53,797 nucleotides of DNA from an uncultured Granulicatella sp. (GTDB lineage: Bacteria; Bacillota; Bacilli; Lactobacillales; Aerococcaceae), in the NCBI RefSeq assembly GCF_938030755.1, contig NZ_CALHIF010000013.1, forward strand, positions 1 through 53,797. The letters are read 5' to 3'. The translations under genes were made by a program, and so were the position numbers. Shown here piece by piece: positions 7,551 to 15,144 of the stretch. Below the pieces are notes generated by a model. It worked only from the letters and a program-made list of their open reading frames with translations, searched no databases and was not told where the DNA came from. How positions within the stretch are numbered: position 1 is the first letter of the stretch; every line of letters begins with the position of its first letter.

Positions 7551-8069
7551 TTATTTTGAAATATGTAGAATTTCAAAAGTCGGTAGGTGTTTATCAGGTT
7601 TATTGGTATAAAATGTAAAGATACATTTTTTCCATTTATCGGGATTAAAAACTACAATTTTACCACTTTCATCATTTTGTAATTGCTCATAAATAGTAAA
7701 TGTCTTTAAAGATTCAGAAACTTTTATATCAACGATTTCTAATGTGACATACTTGGCCGAATCAAAATGGTCCGACAATTCGACTGATGTGGTTACTCCA
7801 ATTTCAATATTTTGCCAACCGAAAGAAGTTAAAATATTATCAAAATAACCATCAAATATAAATTTGGTCATTCCATTAGTTTCTTTCCAAATATATAGTG
7901 GACAATAACTATTAAATAGTTGACCTTCAGATTTTTCAGAGATTAAATAGACTTTTAAAAATAAATCTTCAAAACCATCCATCAAGTGCCCTGTCTTTTG
8001 GACACGTTGTCTAATGATATTCATATCATAATCAGATGGTAATTTTATAGTGTATTGCATTGCTTGCAT
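7551..8069 (-). CDS. DUF4865 family protein
   Basis: 172 residues starting MQAMQYTIKLPSDYDMNIIR, the recognisable opening of DUF4865, with DGFEDLFLKVYLI and FNSYCPLYIWKETNGMTKFI further on. Function unknown. In many bacteria this family sits divergently from a LysR regulator, as here. AGAGGT lies six bases before the ATG. The shared intergenic region holds a perfect inverted repeat that is a good operator candidate. Confidence 0.85.
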   Translation of the reverse strand: MQAMQYTIKLPSDYDMNIIRQRVQKTGHLMDGFEDLFLKVYLISEKSEGQLFNSYCPLYIWKETNGMTKFIFDGYFDNILTSFGWQNIEIGVTTSVELSDHFDSAKYVTLEIVDIKVSESLKTFTIYEQLQNDESGKIVVFNPDKWKKCIFTFYTNKPDKHLPTFEILHISK

Positions 8070-8136
8070 GGAAGTACCTCTTTTCTAATTTATACTTATA
8101 GTAAATATGATTTCTGTAATTTTGAATAATACTTAA

Positions 8137-8156
8137 TTATGATATAATTATCATAA
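8137..8156. promoter_or_regulatory. Probable LysR-type operator
   Basis: Perfect inverted repeat TTATGAT-6-ATCATAA between the divergent DUF4865 and lysR genes. It has the T-N11-A architecture recognised by LysR proteins and is 21 bases upstream of the lysR start. Confidence 0.55.
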
Positions 8157-8176
8157 AAAATGATAAGGTGTTTTAG

Positions 8177-8914
8177 ATGAATTTTAATGATATGAAAATC
8201 TTTGTGACAATCTATGAAACAAAATCCATAAATAAAAGTTCAAAGATTTTACAATATGCACAATCAAATTTAAGCGCTAGATTAAAAGTGATTGAAACTG
8301 AACTGGGGTGCAAGCTATTTCTTAGAAATTATAATGGATTAGTTCCAACTGAAAAAGGAGACTTGTTTTATCAATTTTGTAAAGAAACTTCTAATAATTT
8401 GGAGAATTTAAAAAAGAGGATTTCAAAGGCAAAAGTAACCGTCTTAATTTCAGAATTATTATTAAATCATGATATTAATAATTTGCATACAATTGATTTA
8501 GGTATAAGTGATATCACTATCAAAAAAACTTCAGAAATACCAAGTGTCGCTCAGCAAGAAGATTTTGATAAGATTTTTTGTTTTCAAAAGATCAAAAATC
8601 TTAACAATTATGATGAAATTCTAGGAAACATTGAAGCAATGTATTTTTGCTCAAGCAATCAATTGGTTGCCAAGAAGACACCTTTTTTAATTAATAAAGA
8701 TGAAAATTGTCCTTTTAGAAAAAGAACCGTAAGAGAGTTCGCTCATTTAAAAGAGTTTGTAGAAATTGATTCATTTGAAAATATTATTACCTTAGTTGAA
8801 AAAGGACAAGGAATTGCCTTGTTACCCACATGGTTGAAAAATAGATCGAACATAAAACCTTATACTCAAGATTCTGTTAACATTCCTTTTTATCAGTATG
8901 AAAAGAAAGTTTAA
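8177..8914 (+). CDS. LysR-family transcriptional regulator
   Basis: 245 residues, about 50 shorter than typical LysR proteins. The winged HTH is clear (MNFNDMKIFVTIYETKSINKSS, then AQSNLSARLKVIETELGCKLF). The effector domain is degenerate, lacking part of the first subdomain, but the C-terminal VEKGQGIALLPTWL motif is intact. It probably controls the divergent DUF4865 gene and itself through the 8137-8156 repeat. The inducer is unknown. Confidence 0.88.
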   Translation: MNFNDMKIFVTIYETKSINKSSKILQYAQSNLSARLKVIETELGCKLFLRNYNGLVPTEKGDLFYQFCKETSNNLENLKKRISKAKVTVLISELLLNHDINNLHTIDLGISDITIKKTSEIPSVAQQEDFDKIFCFQKIKNLNNYDEILGNIEAMYFCSSNQLVAKKTPFLINKDENCPFRKRTVREFAHLKEFVEIDSFENIITLVEKGQGIALLPTWLKNRSNIKPYTQDSVNIPFYQYEKKV

Positions 8915-9189
8915 AATAACTATTTTATATAGATAAAGCAAAGGTATCCAATAACCAAACTAGGGATTTTCCATGAGTTTATTTAAATAAAAAGGTTTAT
9001 GATATATATTCTTATGTTAAATTAAGAAATAGTCGGTAACTCTCTATTTTTGGGGGTCGTTCTAGTTAAGGGATATAGTTCCGAGGGTTCATAGATATAG
9101 AGTATAAAAAGGAGGACTGTCATAGGAGCTTGAAATGTCTATATACATTTTTTGACAAAAATAATTAATTTTGTAAAAGGAGGATATTT

Positions 9190-10035
9190 ATGTTAGGAGC
9201 AATTGTTGGAGATGTTGTGGGTTCTGTTTATGAATGGAACAATATTAAAACGAAGGATTTTCCCTTATTTAGGGATGATTGTTTTTTCACAGATGATACG
9301 GTAATGACCTGTGCTGTGGCAGAAGCAATTATGAATGGCGGACAGAAGGAAGACTTCATTGATGCCATGAAGAAGTACGGCAGAATGTATCCAAATGCGG
9401 ATTACGGTGCCAGGTTTAACCGGTGGCTTATGACCGACAACCGTGAGCCTTACAATAGTTTTGGGAATGGTTCTGCGATGCGTGTTTCTCCGTGCGCTTG
9501 GGTGATGGAGGCTGCAACAAGCGAGTTGCCGTCCGAGGGAAAACGTCTGGCGCAACTTTCTTCAGAGGTGACGCATAACCATCCAGAAGGAATCAAAGGG
9601 GCTATGGCAACGGCAGATGCAATCTTTATGTGCCGTTACTTCTTTGGCGCTCATGCTAGTGACAACGGGCAATCAAATAGCGATACCCCTGAGGAGATTA
9701 AAAGACGCATCAAGGAACACATCGAGAAAGAGTATGGATATGACCTTTCTAAAACGCTAGATGAAATTCGCCCGACCTATCGTTTCAATGAAACGTGCCA
9801 AGAAACCGTTCCTCAGGCGATTGTTGCCTTTCTGGAGAGTACAGATTTTGAAGATGCGATTCGAAATGCGATTTCTCTTGGTGGGGACAGCGACACTCTT
9901 GCTGCAATCACAGGAAGTATCGCAGAGGCAGCTTATGGAATTCCTGAGTGGATCACAGACAAGGTTTATACCTATCTAGATGAGCCTTTAAAAGATGTGC
10001 TCAGACGATGGGAAGAATTCGTTGTAATCAAATAA
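9190..10035 (+). CDS. ADP-ribosylglycohydrolase (DraG/ARH family)
   Basis: 281 residues. The fold signatures are GAIVGDVVGSVYEW (residues 3-16), FTDDTVMT (33-40, metal-binding aspartates), and LGGDSDTLAAITGSIAEA near the C-terminus, which carries the second set of metal ligands. These enzymes remove ADP-ribose from proteins or nucleic acids using Mg/Mn. The start is supported by AAGGAGG seven bases upstream. Higher GC than its neighbours suggests a different origin. The 275 bases upstream contain no other gene. Confidence 0.92.
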   Translation: MLGAIVGDVVGSVYEWNNIKTKDFPLFRDDCFFTDDTVMTCAVAEAIMNGGQKEDFIDAMKKYGRMYPNADYGARFNRWLMTDNREPYNSFGNGSAMRVSPCAWVMEAATSELPSEGKRLAQLSSEVTHNHPEGIKGAMATADAIFMCRYFFGAHASDNGQSNSDTPEEIKRRIKEHIEKEYGYDLSKTLDEIRPTYRFNETCQETVPQAIVAFLESTDFEDAIRNAISLGGDSDTLAAITGSIAEAAYGIPEWITDKVYTYLDEPLKDVLRRWEEFVVIK

Positions 10036-10053
10036 TCGTATATATTAGTGTAT

Positions 10054-10083
10054 GACCATATGTTTACGGGGCATGCGGATTGA
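10054..10083 (+). repeat. Possible rlmD 3'-end relic G (very degraded)
   Basis: Reads DHMFTGHAD then TGA, which resembles (V)DMFPxTxHVE with losses. On its own this would not be convincing; it is listed because it occupies the equivalent position, directly after a cargo gene. Confidence 0.25.
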
Positions 10084-10120
10084 CGTTAACGTCATAGATA
10101 TGAAGGGTGGAGATGATGGT

Positions 10121-10738
10121 TTGGCGGAAAATAGACCTAGTTTTAAAGAGATAAAATCATTTGAAGAATTTAACCAATACTATTGGTATCGAGAGGAACT
10201 TTCCCAAATTTGTAAGTCTCTTGGATTAGAGTATAGAGGTACCAAGAAAGAATTGGTTTATATAATTGAACAATATTTTCAGGGAAATAAAATAGAGAAA
10301 TCTGTGAGGAAAGGTCTCAAAACTCAATCCGAAGTAATCACTTTAGAGACTCCGCTCCTGAACTGTGGGTTTTCTTTTAACCAGAAGTTTAGAGATTATT
10401 TTGCAGCGGTAACAGGGGTTAGTCCCTTTAAATTTAATGCAGATATGGCAACTGCTTGGAGAAAAGTAAAAAGGGATAATGATTTAAAATTTACGATTCA
10501 AGATATGATTAAAATTTATTATGGAGAGTCCGATTACGCCAAGTATGATCATTCGGCTTGTCAATGGAATCAATTTTTAAAAGACTTTTGTGCAGATGAA
10601 TGTAGCCATCAGTATGCGAACAAGCTAACCGTTGCAGCGATCCTTTGGAGGGAAGTTCGAGATTCAAAAAATGAAAAAGTTTATTACAAACAGCTTCTGA
10701 AAGAACATAGCCACAAAATAGAGGAGTATCATAAATAA
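10121..10738 (+). CDS. SAP-domain protein
   Basis: 205 residues from TTG 10121, which has GGTGGAG eight bases upstream; an in-frame ATG at 10100 is the alternative. Residues about 12-50 form a SAP-like helix-extended-loop-helix (YYWYREELSQICKSLGLEYR, then TKKELVYIIEQYF), a motif that binds DNA in other proteins. The C-terminal half (FNQKFRDYFAAVTGVSPFKF, FTIQDMIKIYYG) resembles the domain commonly found after SAP in Firmicutes proteins. Function unknown; DNA binding is inferred. Confidence 0.75.
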   Translation: MAENRPSFKEIKSFEEFNQYYWYREELSQICKSLGLEYRGTKKELVYIIEQYFQGNKIEKSVRKGLKTQSEVITLETPLLNCGFSFNQKFRDYFAAVTGVSPFKFNADMATAWRKVKRDNDLKFTIQDMIKIYYGESDYAKYDHSACQWNQFLKDFCADECSHQYANKLTVAAILWREVRDSKNEKVYYKQLLKEHSHKIEEYHK

Positions 10739-10830
10739 ACATCTTCTGTTTTTCTGTCTGATACGTTGTTTAGAAAACTCTATGTACCTTTAAAAGGATT
10801 ATAGAGAGGGTCGTCATGCAGACAGGTCTA

Positions 10831-10869
10831 TTGGATGTACATTGTGAGTGCTTGTTTCGTGTGATTAAA
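10831..10869 (+). repeat. Possible rlmD 3'-end relic H
   Basis: Reads LDVHCECLFRVIK, comparable to HVECxxLLxR of RlmD. It lacks VDMFP in frame. It precedes the 10916 gene by 46 bases and sits in the expected array position. Confidence 0.3.
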
Positions 10870-10915
10870 GGTATCGTAATAATGTTTAGAATGAAAAAGT
10901 TTAGGAGGGTCATCG

Positions 10916-11482
10916 ATGGTTATATTGGAATTGTATCAAGGTGATTATAAAAAAGATTTGGTCGCGTTTGATTCTTTAGAAGAAGGAAGAGCTTTTGTCG
11001 CTCAAATCCCTGGATATACTTTAGAAAAAGAAGATGAGTTTGAAATGGAATCTTTTAATCCTGTACGCTTACCGGATTATATAGAGATTGTCTATAATGG
11101 AAACATTGTACCTTTGTCTAAATGGATGTTCGACCCTGCGGAAATTGTGGTCATTGTTTGGAAAGAAATTTCGAATCTATCCGTTAAAAACAATAAAATG
11201 ATCGAAGGATACTCACTAATCGATGCTTTTGTCATTCATAACGATGAAGTGAAAGACTATGTCGAAGCCAGAGAAGCAAACTTCCGCAAGGCAAAAGCTT
11301 TCATAGAAAGTAAAGGGTATGAAGTCGATAGAAGCTTTTTCGGAAGTGAAGACGGCGAAGCGATTCTCTACAGAAAAAAAGGTGCCAAAGATTGGCATTT
11401 CTTATGTCACTTAGACCCGCTGTTTGTAGGGATTGAAGATATAGAGGGGTATGTGAAAGAAGAGATTGACTCATTCAGCTAA
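10916..11482 (+). CDS. Hypothetical protein, full-length paralogue of 4375-4554
   Basis: 188 residues, soluble, acidic. The N-terminal 45 or so residues (MVILELYQGDYKKDLVAFDS...GYTLEKEDEF) match the short protein at 4375. The rest contains YIEIVYNGNIVPLSKWMF, a helical EAREANFRKAKAFIESKGY segment and WHFLCHLDPLFV. Family not recognised; the layout suggests an N-terminal beta-alpha module plus a second domain. AGGAGG sits six or seven bases before the ATG. Probably monocistronic. Confidence 0.7.
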   Translation: MVILELYQGDYKKDLVAFDSLEEGRAFVAQIPGYTLEKEDEFEMESFNPVRLPDYIEIVYNGNIVPLSKWMFDPAEIVVIVWKEISNLSVKNNKMIEGYSLIDAFVIHNDEVKDYVEAREANFRKAKAFIESKGYEVDRSFFGSEDGEAILYRKKGAKDWHFLCHLDPLFVGIEDIEGYVKEEIDSFS

Positions 11483-11539
11483 AGGCCGTTGAGAAGGCAT
11501 GACGTGGTTGTAGGAGTTGAGATTAAAGGAGCACTATTA

Positions 11540-12064
11540 GTGAAAGCATTAATTGTTTTAGATTGTCAAAAAGGGATGTTAGCTAGAGGGGATTTTGACC
11601 TGCTTAGAGAGAATATTTTGAAGTTACAAGAGATGTTTAAAGTGAGCGGGGACCTCATTATTCATACGCGACATATTGATGAGAATGAGGAGAGTATTAT
11701 TTACAATGGAGACCAACGAGGAGCGCTTGACGAAGAGCTTTCTGCGGATGTGGATTTTATTGTAGAAAAAGACTCACCAAATATTTTCCAGAGTGAAGAG
11801 TTGAAGGTAATTCTTGCGAATCATCCGGTAGACGAAGTGGTGATTACGGGATTGAACGCGGAATATTGCTGCTTATTTTCTGCCATTATCGCTTCAGACA
11901 GAGGCTATAAGGTGACTTATATTGAAGATGCAACGGGCAGCGTCAATGACGGCGACACTTATGAAATGCCAGGACTTGACCTTGTGGACTTCGTTGGATG
12001 CGTCTTGGATTGGTCTGGGCAAGTCAAGGTCCTATACTTCGATGAGTTCAAAGAGAGAGGGTAA
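11540..12064 (+). CDS. Isochorismatase-like cysteine hydrolase
   Basis: 174 residues from GTG 11540, with AAAGGA nine bases upstream. The catalytic triad of the family is visible: Asp8 (LIVLDCQKGM), Lys78 (VEKDSPNIF) and Cys110 (GLNAEYCC), with a preceding cis-peptide-like VITG. Members hydrolyse nicotinamide, isochorismate, ureido compounds or similar. The IHTRHIDENEESI motif is common in uncharacterised Firmicutes members, so the substrate is open. It ends before a good terminator at 12123. Confidence 0.85.
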   Translation: MKALIVLDCQKGMLARGDFDLLRENILKLQEMFKVSGDLIIHTRHIDENEESIIYNGDQRGALDEELSADVDFIVEKDSPNIFQSEELKVILANHPVDEVVITGLNAEYCCLFSAIIASDRGYKVTYIEDATGSVNDGDTYEMPGLDLVDFVGCVLDWSGQVKVLYFDEFKERG

Positions 12065-12122
12065 CAGTCGTTTTTTGGGCTCGAAAGAGTCGATAAAGAA
12101 ACTATAGATAGAATTGAAATCA

Positions 12123-12159
12123 GAAGCAGGCAAAGTAACATTTGTCTGCTTCTTTTTTT
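12123..12159 (+). terminator. Rho-independent terminator
   Basis: GAAGCAGgCAAA pairs with TTTGtCTGCTTC, followed by seven T. Ends the isochorismatase transcript. Confidence 0.8.
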
Positions 12160-12260
12160 ATAAGAATATGCATTTTGCCATTGAAGGGGCCAAGGGAATG
12201 TGAGATAATGGGCTAAGACAGTCATTTGTTTTTATATAAATTGACGAAGGAGAAATAAAT

Positions 12261-12863
12261 ATGGCTAAGTTTAGTTTACAACCAGATGAAGCAATGATTC
12301 TACAAGAAGTTTTCGTAGAGCATGGTTTCGGAATAGCAACTGCTTATACGGATGAGTTGTATTTGACAACTCGAAATATATATTGTGTTAATAAGGGAGT
12401 TTTTGGAAATACCAAAAATATTTTTTGTTATCCTCTTAATCAACTGAAAAAAGTGAATGGACGTCCACAGGCTATTCAAGGCAAGAAAACTAATGGGACC
12501 CCGTCATTGGAAATTTATCTTATGAATGGTAATGAGTCTTTTAGTTTTAAGTCAAATAATAAATCAACGATAAAAAAATGGATTAAGGAAATAAATAAGG
12601 CACTTGGATACGAAGGTGAAGAAGATGATGAGTTTGATGATAGTGGAACTCTAATGGGAGAAATGAAAGGTGCCTTCAATAATGCTATGTCTGAATTGGG
12701 GATTAATTTTCAGCTAGGAAAGAAGCAAGTACAAAAGCAGGCTATTCAAAGCGAATCGCAGAGTAAAATTAATAAAAAATGCATTTCGTGTTCGGCACCA
12801 TTGATTGGTTATAAGGGACAGCTGGTACACTGTAAATATTGTGATACGGATCAAACATTATAG
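12261..12863 (+). CDS. PH-like domain and C-terminal zinc-ribbon protein
   Basis: 200 residues. Residues 1-115 form a PH/GRAM-like beta-rich module (ILQEVFVEHGFGIATAYTDE, LYLTTRNIYCVNKG, FSFKSNNKSTIKKWIKEIN). A Glu/Asp-rich linker follows, then a C-terminal zinc ribbon with CISCSAP and CKYCD, two CxxC knuckles. It is 18 bases upstream of the SPFH-domain gene, so the two form a likely operon. The pair suggests a membrane-surface or stress-response assembly; that is inference. Confidence 0.7.
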   Translation: MAKFSLQPDEAMILQEVFVEHGFGIATAYTDELYLTTRNIYCVNKGVFGNTKNIFCYPLNQLKKVNGRPQAIQGKKTNGTPSLEIYLMNGNESFSFKSNNKSTIKKWIKEINKALGYEGEEDDEFDDSGTLMGEMKGAFNNAMSELGINFQLGKKQVQKQAIQSESQSKINKKCISCSAPLIGYKGQLVHCKYCDTDQTL

Positions 12864-12881
12864 TTGGAGGATATTTGAAAT

Positions 12882-14003
12882 ATGGGAATTATTAAAGCGT
12901 TTACTGGAGCAATCAGTGGTAGTTTTGCTGATCAATGGAAGGATATATATACTGCAGGAAGTTTTGATGAGCATGTCGTAGTTATGCCGGCTATACAGAA
13001 GTCCTTTAACAATGGAAGAGGTTCTAATTATAAAGGTTCAGAGGGCGTTATATCGAATGGTTCTAAAATCTATGTGCCTGAAAATACAGCTGCTTTTATC
13101 TTTAATCAGTCTGGAATTGAAGAGATTATTACTGAAGCTGGTGGATATGAATACCAGAACGGACAAGAAAGTATATTTAATGGAAACGGAATAGTAAAAT
13201 CCATATTTAACCAAGTTTCTGATAGAGTAGGTTATGGTGGAATCACATCGGACAATAAACAAATTGCGTTTGTAAATCTCCGGGAAATTCGAGATATTAA
13301 ATTTGGCACTAAGGGAGCACAGGTCTATAATGACTACTATTACGGTACAGATTTAGAAATTTTTGCATTTGGATCTTTTACTATCAAGGTTGTAGACCCT
13401 GCAAAATTCATTCGTAATTTTGTGCCTGCCAATGTGAATTATTATACTTTTGATGATACTAAAGTTCGTTCACAGATTCTTTCTGAATTTTTACAGTCGT
13501 TTACTGTTGCATTAAATTCTATGTCTAATACATATAGAATTTCTCAGCTTCCATCGCAGGCAAATGCGCTCGCTCAAGCTGTTATTAACGATAATAATAA
13601 TGCAGGAACTTGGCCGGAAAGATTTGGATTTTCAATAGTTCAAGTTGCAATCGAAAATATTGAGTTTACTGATGATTCAAGAGAACTTGTTAAACAGTAC
13701 TCATCGAATAAGATGAATATGAAGGCTTATGAGGATGTATCACAAAAAACATCCAATATTGCTGCTCAACAAAAAATTGCTCACGGAATCCAAGATCACG
13801 GCTTAGGAGACGGTGGAAATATTATTATGGGCATGAATATGGCTCAAGCTTTGAATCCAAATGCTTCTCAAAAACAAGAAAGTTCATCAATGTCTTTCGA
13901 TCAGCAGATTGAAGCTTTAAAGAAATTGAAAGATCTTGTAGACGCTGGAATTCTTTCTGAAGACGAGTTTAATACCAAAAAGAAAGAGATTATGGGATTA
14001 TAA
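12882..14003 (+). CDS. SPFH/band-7-like protein with C-terminal SHOCT domain
   Basis: 373 residues. The opening MGIIKAFTGAISGSFADQWK and the later YVPENTAAFIFNQSGI and FGSFTIKVVDPAKFIRNFV are characteristic of the SPFH-domain branch often annotated as virion core protein. A SHOCT motif closes the protein (FDQQIEALKKLKDLVDAGIL, then SEDEFNTKKKEIMGL). SPFH proteins oligomerise on membranes; SHOCT is a short oligomerisation helix pair. No transmembrane segment is seen. It is downstream of and probably co-expressed with 12261-12863. GGAGG precedes the ATG. Confidence 0.85.
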   Translation: MGIIKAFTGAISGSFADQWKDIYTAGSFDEHVVVMPAIQKSFNNGRGSNYKGSEGVISNGSKIYVPENTAAFIFNQSGIEEIITEAGGYEYQNGQESIFNGNGIVKSIFNQVSDRVGYGGITSDNKQIAFVNLREIRDIKFGTKGAQVYNDYYYGTDLEIFAFGSFTIKVVDPAKFIRNFVPANVNYYTFDDTKVRSQILSEFLQSFTVALNSMSNTYRISQLPSQANALAQAVINDNNNAGTWPERFGFSIVQVAIENIEFTDDSRELVKQYSSNKMNMKAYEDVSQKTSNIAAQQKIAHGIQDHGLGDGGNIIMGMNMAQALNPNASQKQESSSMSFDQQIEALKKLKDLVDAGILSEDEFNTKKKEIMGL

Positions 14004-14031
14004 ACATAATTGTATTTTCATTGATAGACAT

Positions 14032-14085
14032 GGAGGGATGATGGATTTTACTCTAAGAGATGAGTGAATCTGACATCCCTTTTTT
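14032..14085 (+). terminator. Probable terminator
   Basis: AGGGATG...GGATT pairs imperfectly with AATC..ACATCCCT, followed by seven T, 30 bases after the SPFH stop. Confidence 0.6.
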
Positions 14086-14183
14086 TATACGAAAAGATAA
14101 TCTTAGACAAATTCCACTAAGAAGTTGGATATCTTCCCTACGACTTGATTTTATAAAAATTCTTCGTGTAATTGAGCAAATTA

Positions 14184-14234
14184 ACCCTTAAAAATTGTTT
14201 TATCCCTTAAAAATGGATGTGATTTAAGGGATAA
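14184..14234. repeat. Perfect 12-bp inverted repeat plus direct half-site
   Basis: TTATCCCTTAAA (14200-14211) and TTTAAGGGATAA (14223-14234) are perfect complements around 11 bases. A third copy of CCCTTAAAAAT lies just upstream (14184-14194). No T-run follows, so it looks more like a multi-site operator or structured RNA than a terminator. The rest of the 14004-14391 gap holds only the terminators and promoter listed. Confidence 0.5.
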
Positions 14235-14267
14235 TTATAAAATATTGATTTTTTATTTCTACAGCAA

Positions 14268-14300
14268 ACCGGGGTCCTGTCAAAGAGCTCCGGTATTTTT
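14268..14300 (+). terminator. Short hairpin with T-run
   Basis: ACCGG and CCGGT close a stem followed by ATTTTT. The sequence is a degenerate relative of the terminator at 17995-18025. Confidence 0.5.
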
Positions 14301-14322
14301 GCATTCTTTATGGAAAGCAAGC

Positions 14323-14369
14323 TTGACATTTTGTTGAAAACTAATTATATTGGATGTAAAGTAAACTTT
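14323..14369 (+). promoter_or_regulatory. SigA-type promoter with overlapping palindrome
   Basis: TTGACA (14323-14328), 17 bases, TATATT (14346-14351). The palindrome AAAGTAAACTTT (14358-14369) covers the expected transcription start and is a plausible binding site for the adjacent HTH protein. Confidence 0.65.
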
Positions 14370-14391
14370 CCATATTGAGAGGTGATGCAAT

Positions 14392-14604
14392 GTGAAAAAT
14401 AGGATTGAGGAAATTCGAAAAGCAAAAGAAATTACACAAGAAGAACTTGCGAATGCACTTGAAGTATCTAGGCAAACGGTGGGTTCTTTAGAAAACGGAA
14501 GATATAATCCGTCTATTATATTGGCATTTAAAATCGCGCGTTTCTTTGACATTTCGATTGAAGAAGTATTTATTTACGAGGAGGATCAATATGAAGACGA
14601 ATAA
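14392..14604 (+). CDS. Cro/C1-type HTH regulator, small
   Basis: 70 residues, a single HTH_3 domain: IEEIRKAKEITQEELANALE, then VSRQTVGSLENGRYNPS, then RFFDISIEEVF. The GTG start has GAGAGGTG upstream. This compact regulator type is usually paired with a membrane protein, and here its 3' end overlaps the next gene by 14 bases. Autoregulation through the palindrome at 14358-14369 is likely but inferred. Confidence 0.88.
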   Translation: MKNRIEEIRKAKEITQEELANALEVSRQTVGSLENGRYNPSIILAFKIARFFDISIEEVFIYEEDQYEDE

Positions 14605-14983
14605 ATTGTGGTATCTAGGATATTTAGTAGGGATTTGTAGTTTACTGGCAGTATTTACACTTAACTTGAATGAATTGGTTAGAGTGTTATTGAGTTTCGT
14701 GTTTTCCATTAGTGTATCTGTTTCATTTGTACAACTCGCACACTATAGACTATTGGAAAAGGATCGCGATTACAAAATTAGTATGAATGATGAACGGAAT
14801 GAAAAAATCAGAGATAAAGTAGATGCAACGATGGCATCTGTACTCATGCTTTTAATGGGAGTTATCGCAGTAGTATGTATTGCAATACAGGCATATGTAC
14901 CAGCAGCTCTGTTAGCTATTTCGCTAGGAAGTTCTCCCATTCTAATGATGATGATGAATAAGTATTACGAGGGAAAATACTAA
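14591..14983 (+). CDS. Four-helix membrane protein coupled to the HTH regulator
   Basis: 130 residues with four hydrophobic segments (about 6-24, 28-47, 80-100 and 104-122) and a charged cytoplasmic loop containing NDERNEKIRDKVDAT. ATG 14591 lies inside the regulator gene with GAGGAGG ahead of it, a clear translational coupling. HTH plus membrane-protein pairs of this shape are frequent in Firmicutes; the membrane partner may modulate the regulator. Exact family not certain. Confidence 0.7.
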   Translation: MKTNKLWYLGYLVGICSLLAVFTLNLNELVRVLLSFVFSISVSVSFVQLAHYRLLEKDRDYKISMNDERNEKIRDKVDATMASVLMLLMGVIAVVCIAIQAYVPAALLAISLGSSPILMMMMNKYYEGKY

Positions 14984-15144
14984 CTCTAGATATGGAAGCT
15001 ATGAATTCACCTTTCCTAAGTCATTGAAGCAAACTGGTGAACATGAGATAATGGATTCGAATCGTATTTGAAAATGATATTGCCGTACTTGAAATCGAAA
15101 CAAGCAAGTTTGAAGTGGCAATTAGAGAGTTTGGAGGAGAAACA

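Noticed and set aside
9265..9555. 96-codon minus-strand frame inside the ADP-ribosylglycohydrolase gene
   Set aside because: Shadow of a clear conserved enzyme on the plus strand; no ribosome site.
3101..10869. Class 1-type integron with attC sites
   Set aside because: No integron integrase and no paired R'/L' core sites; the repeats translate as the end of RlmD instead.
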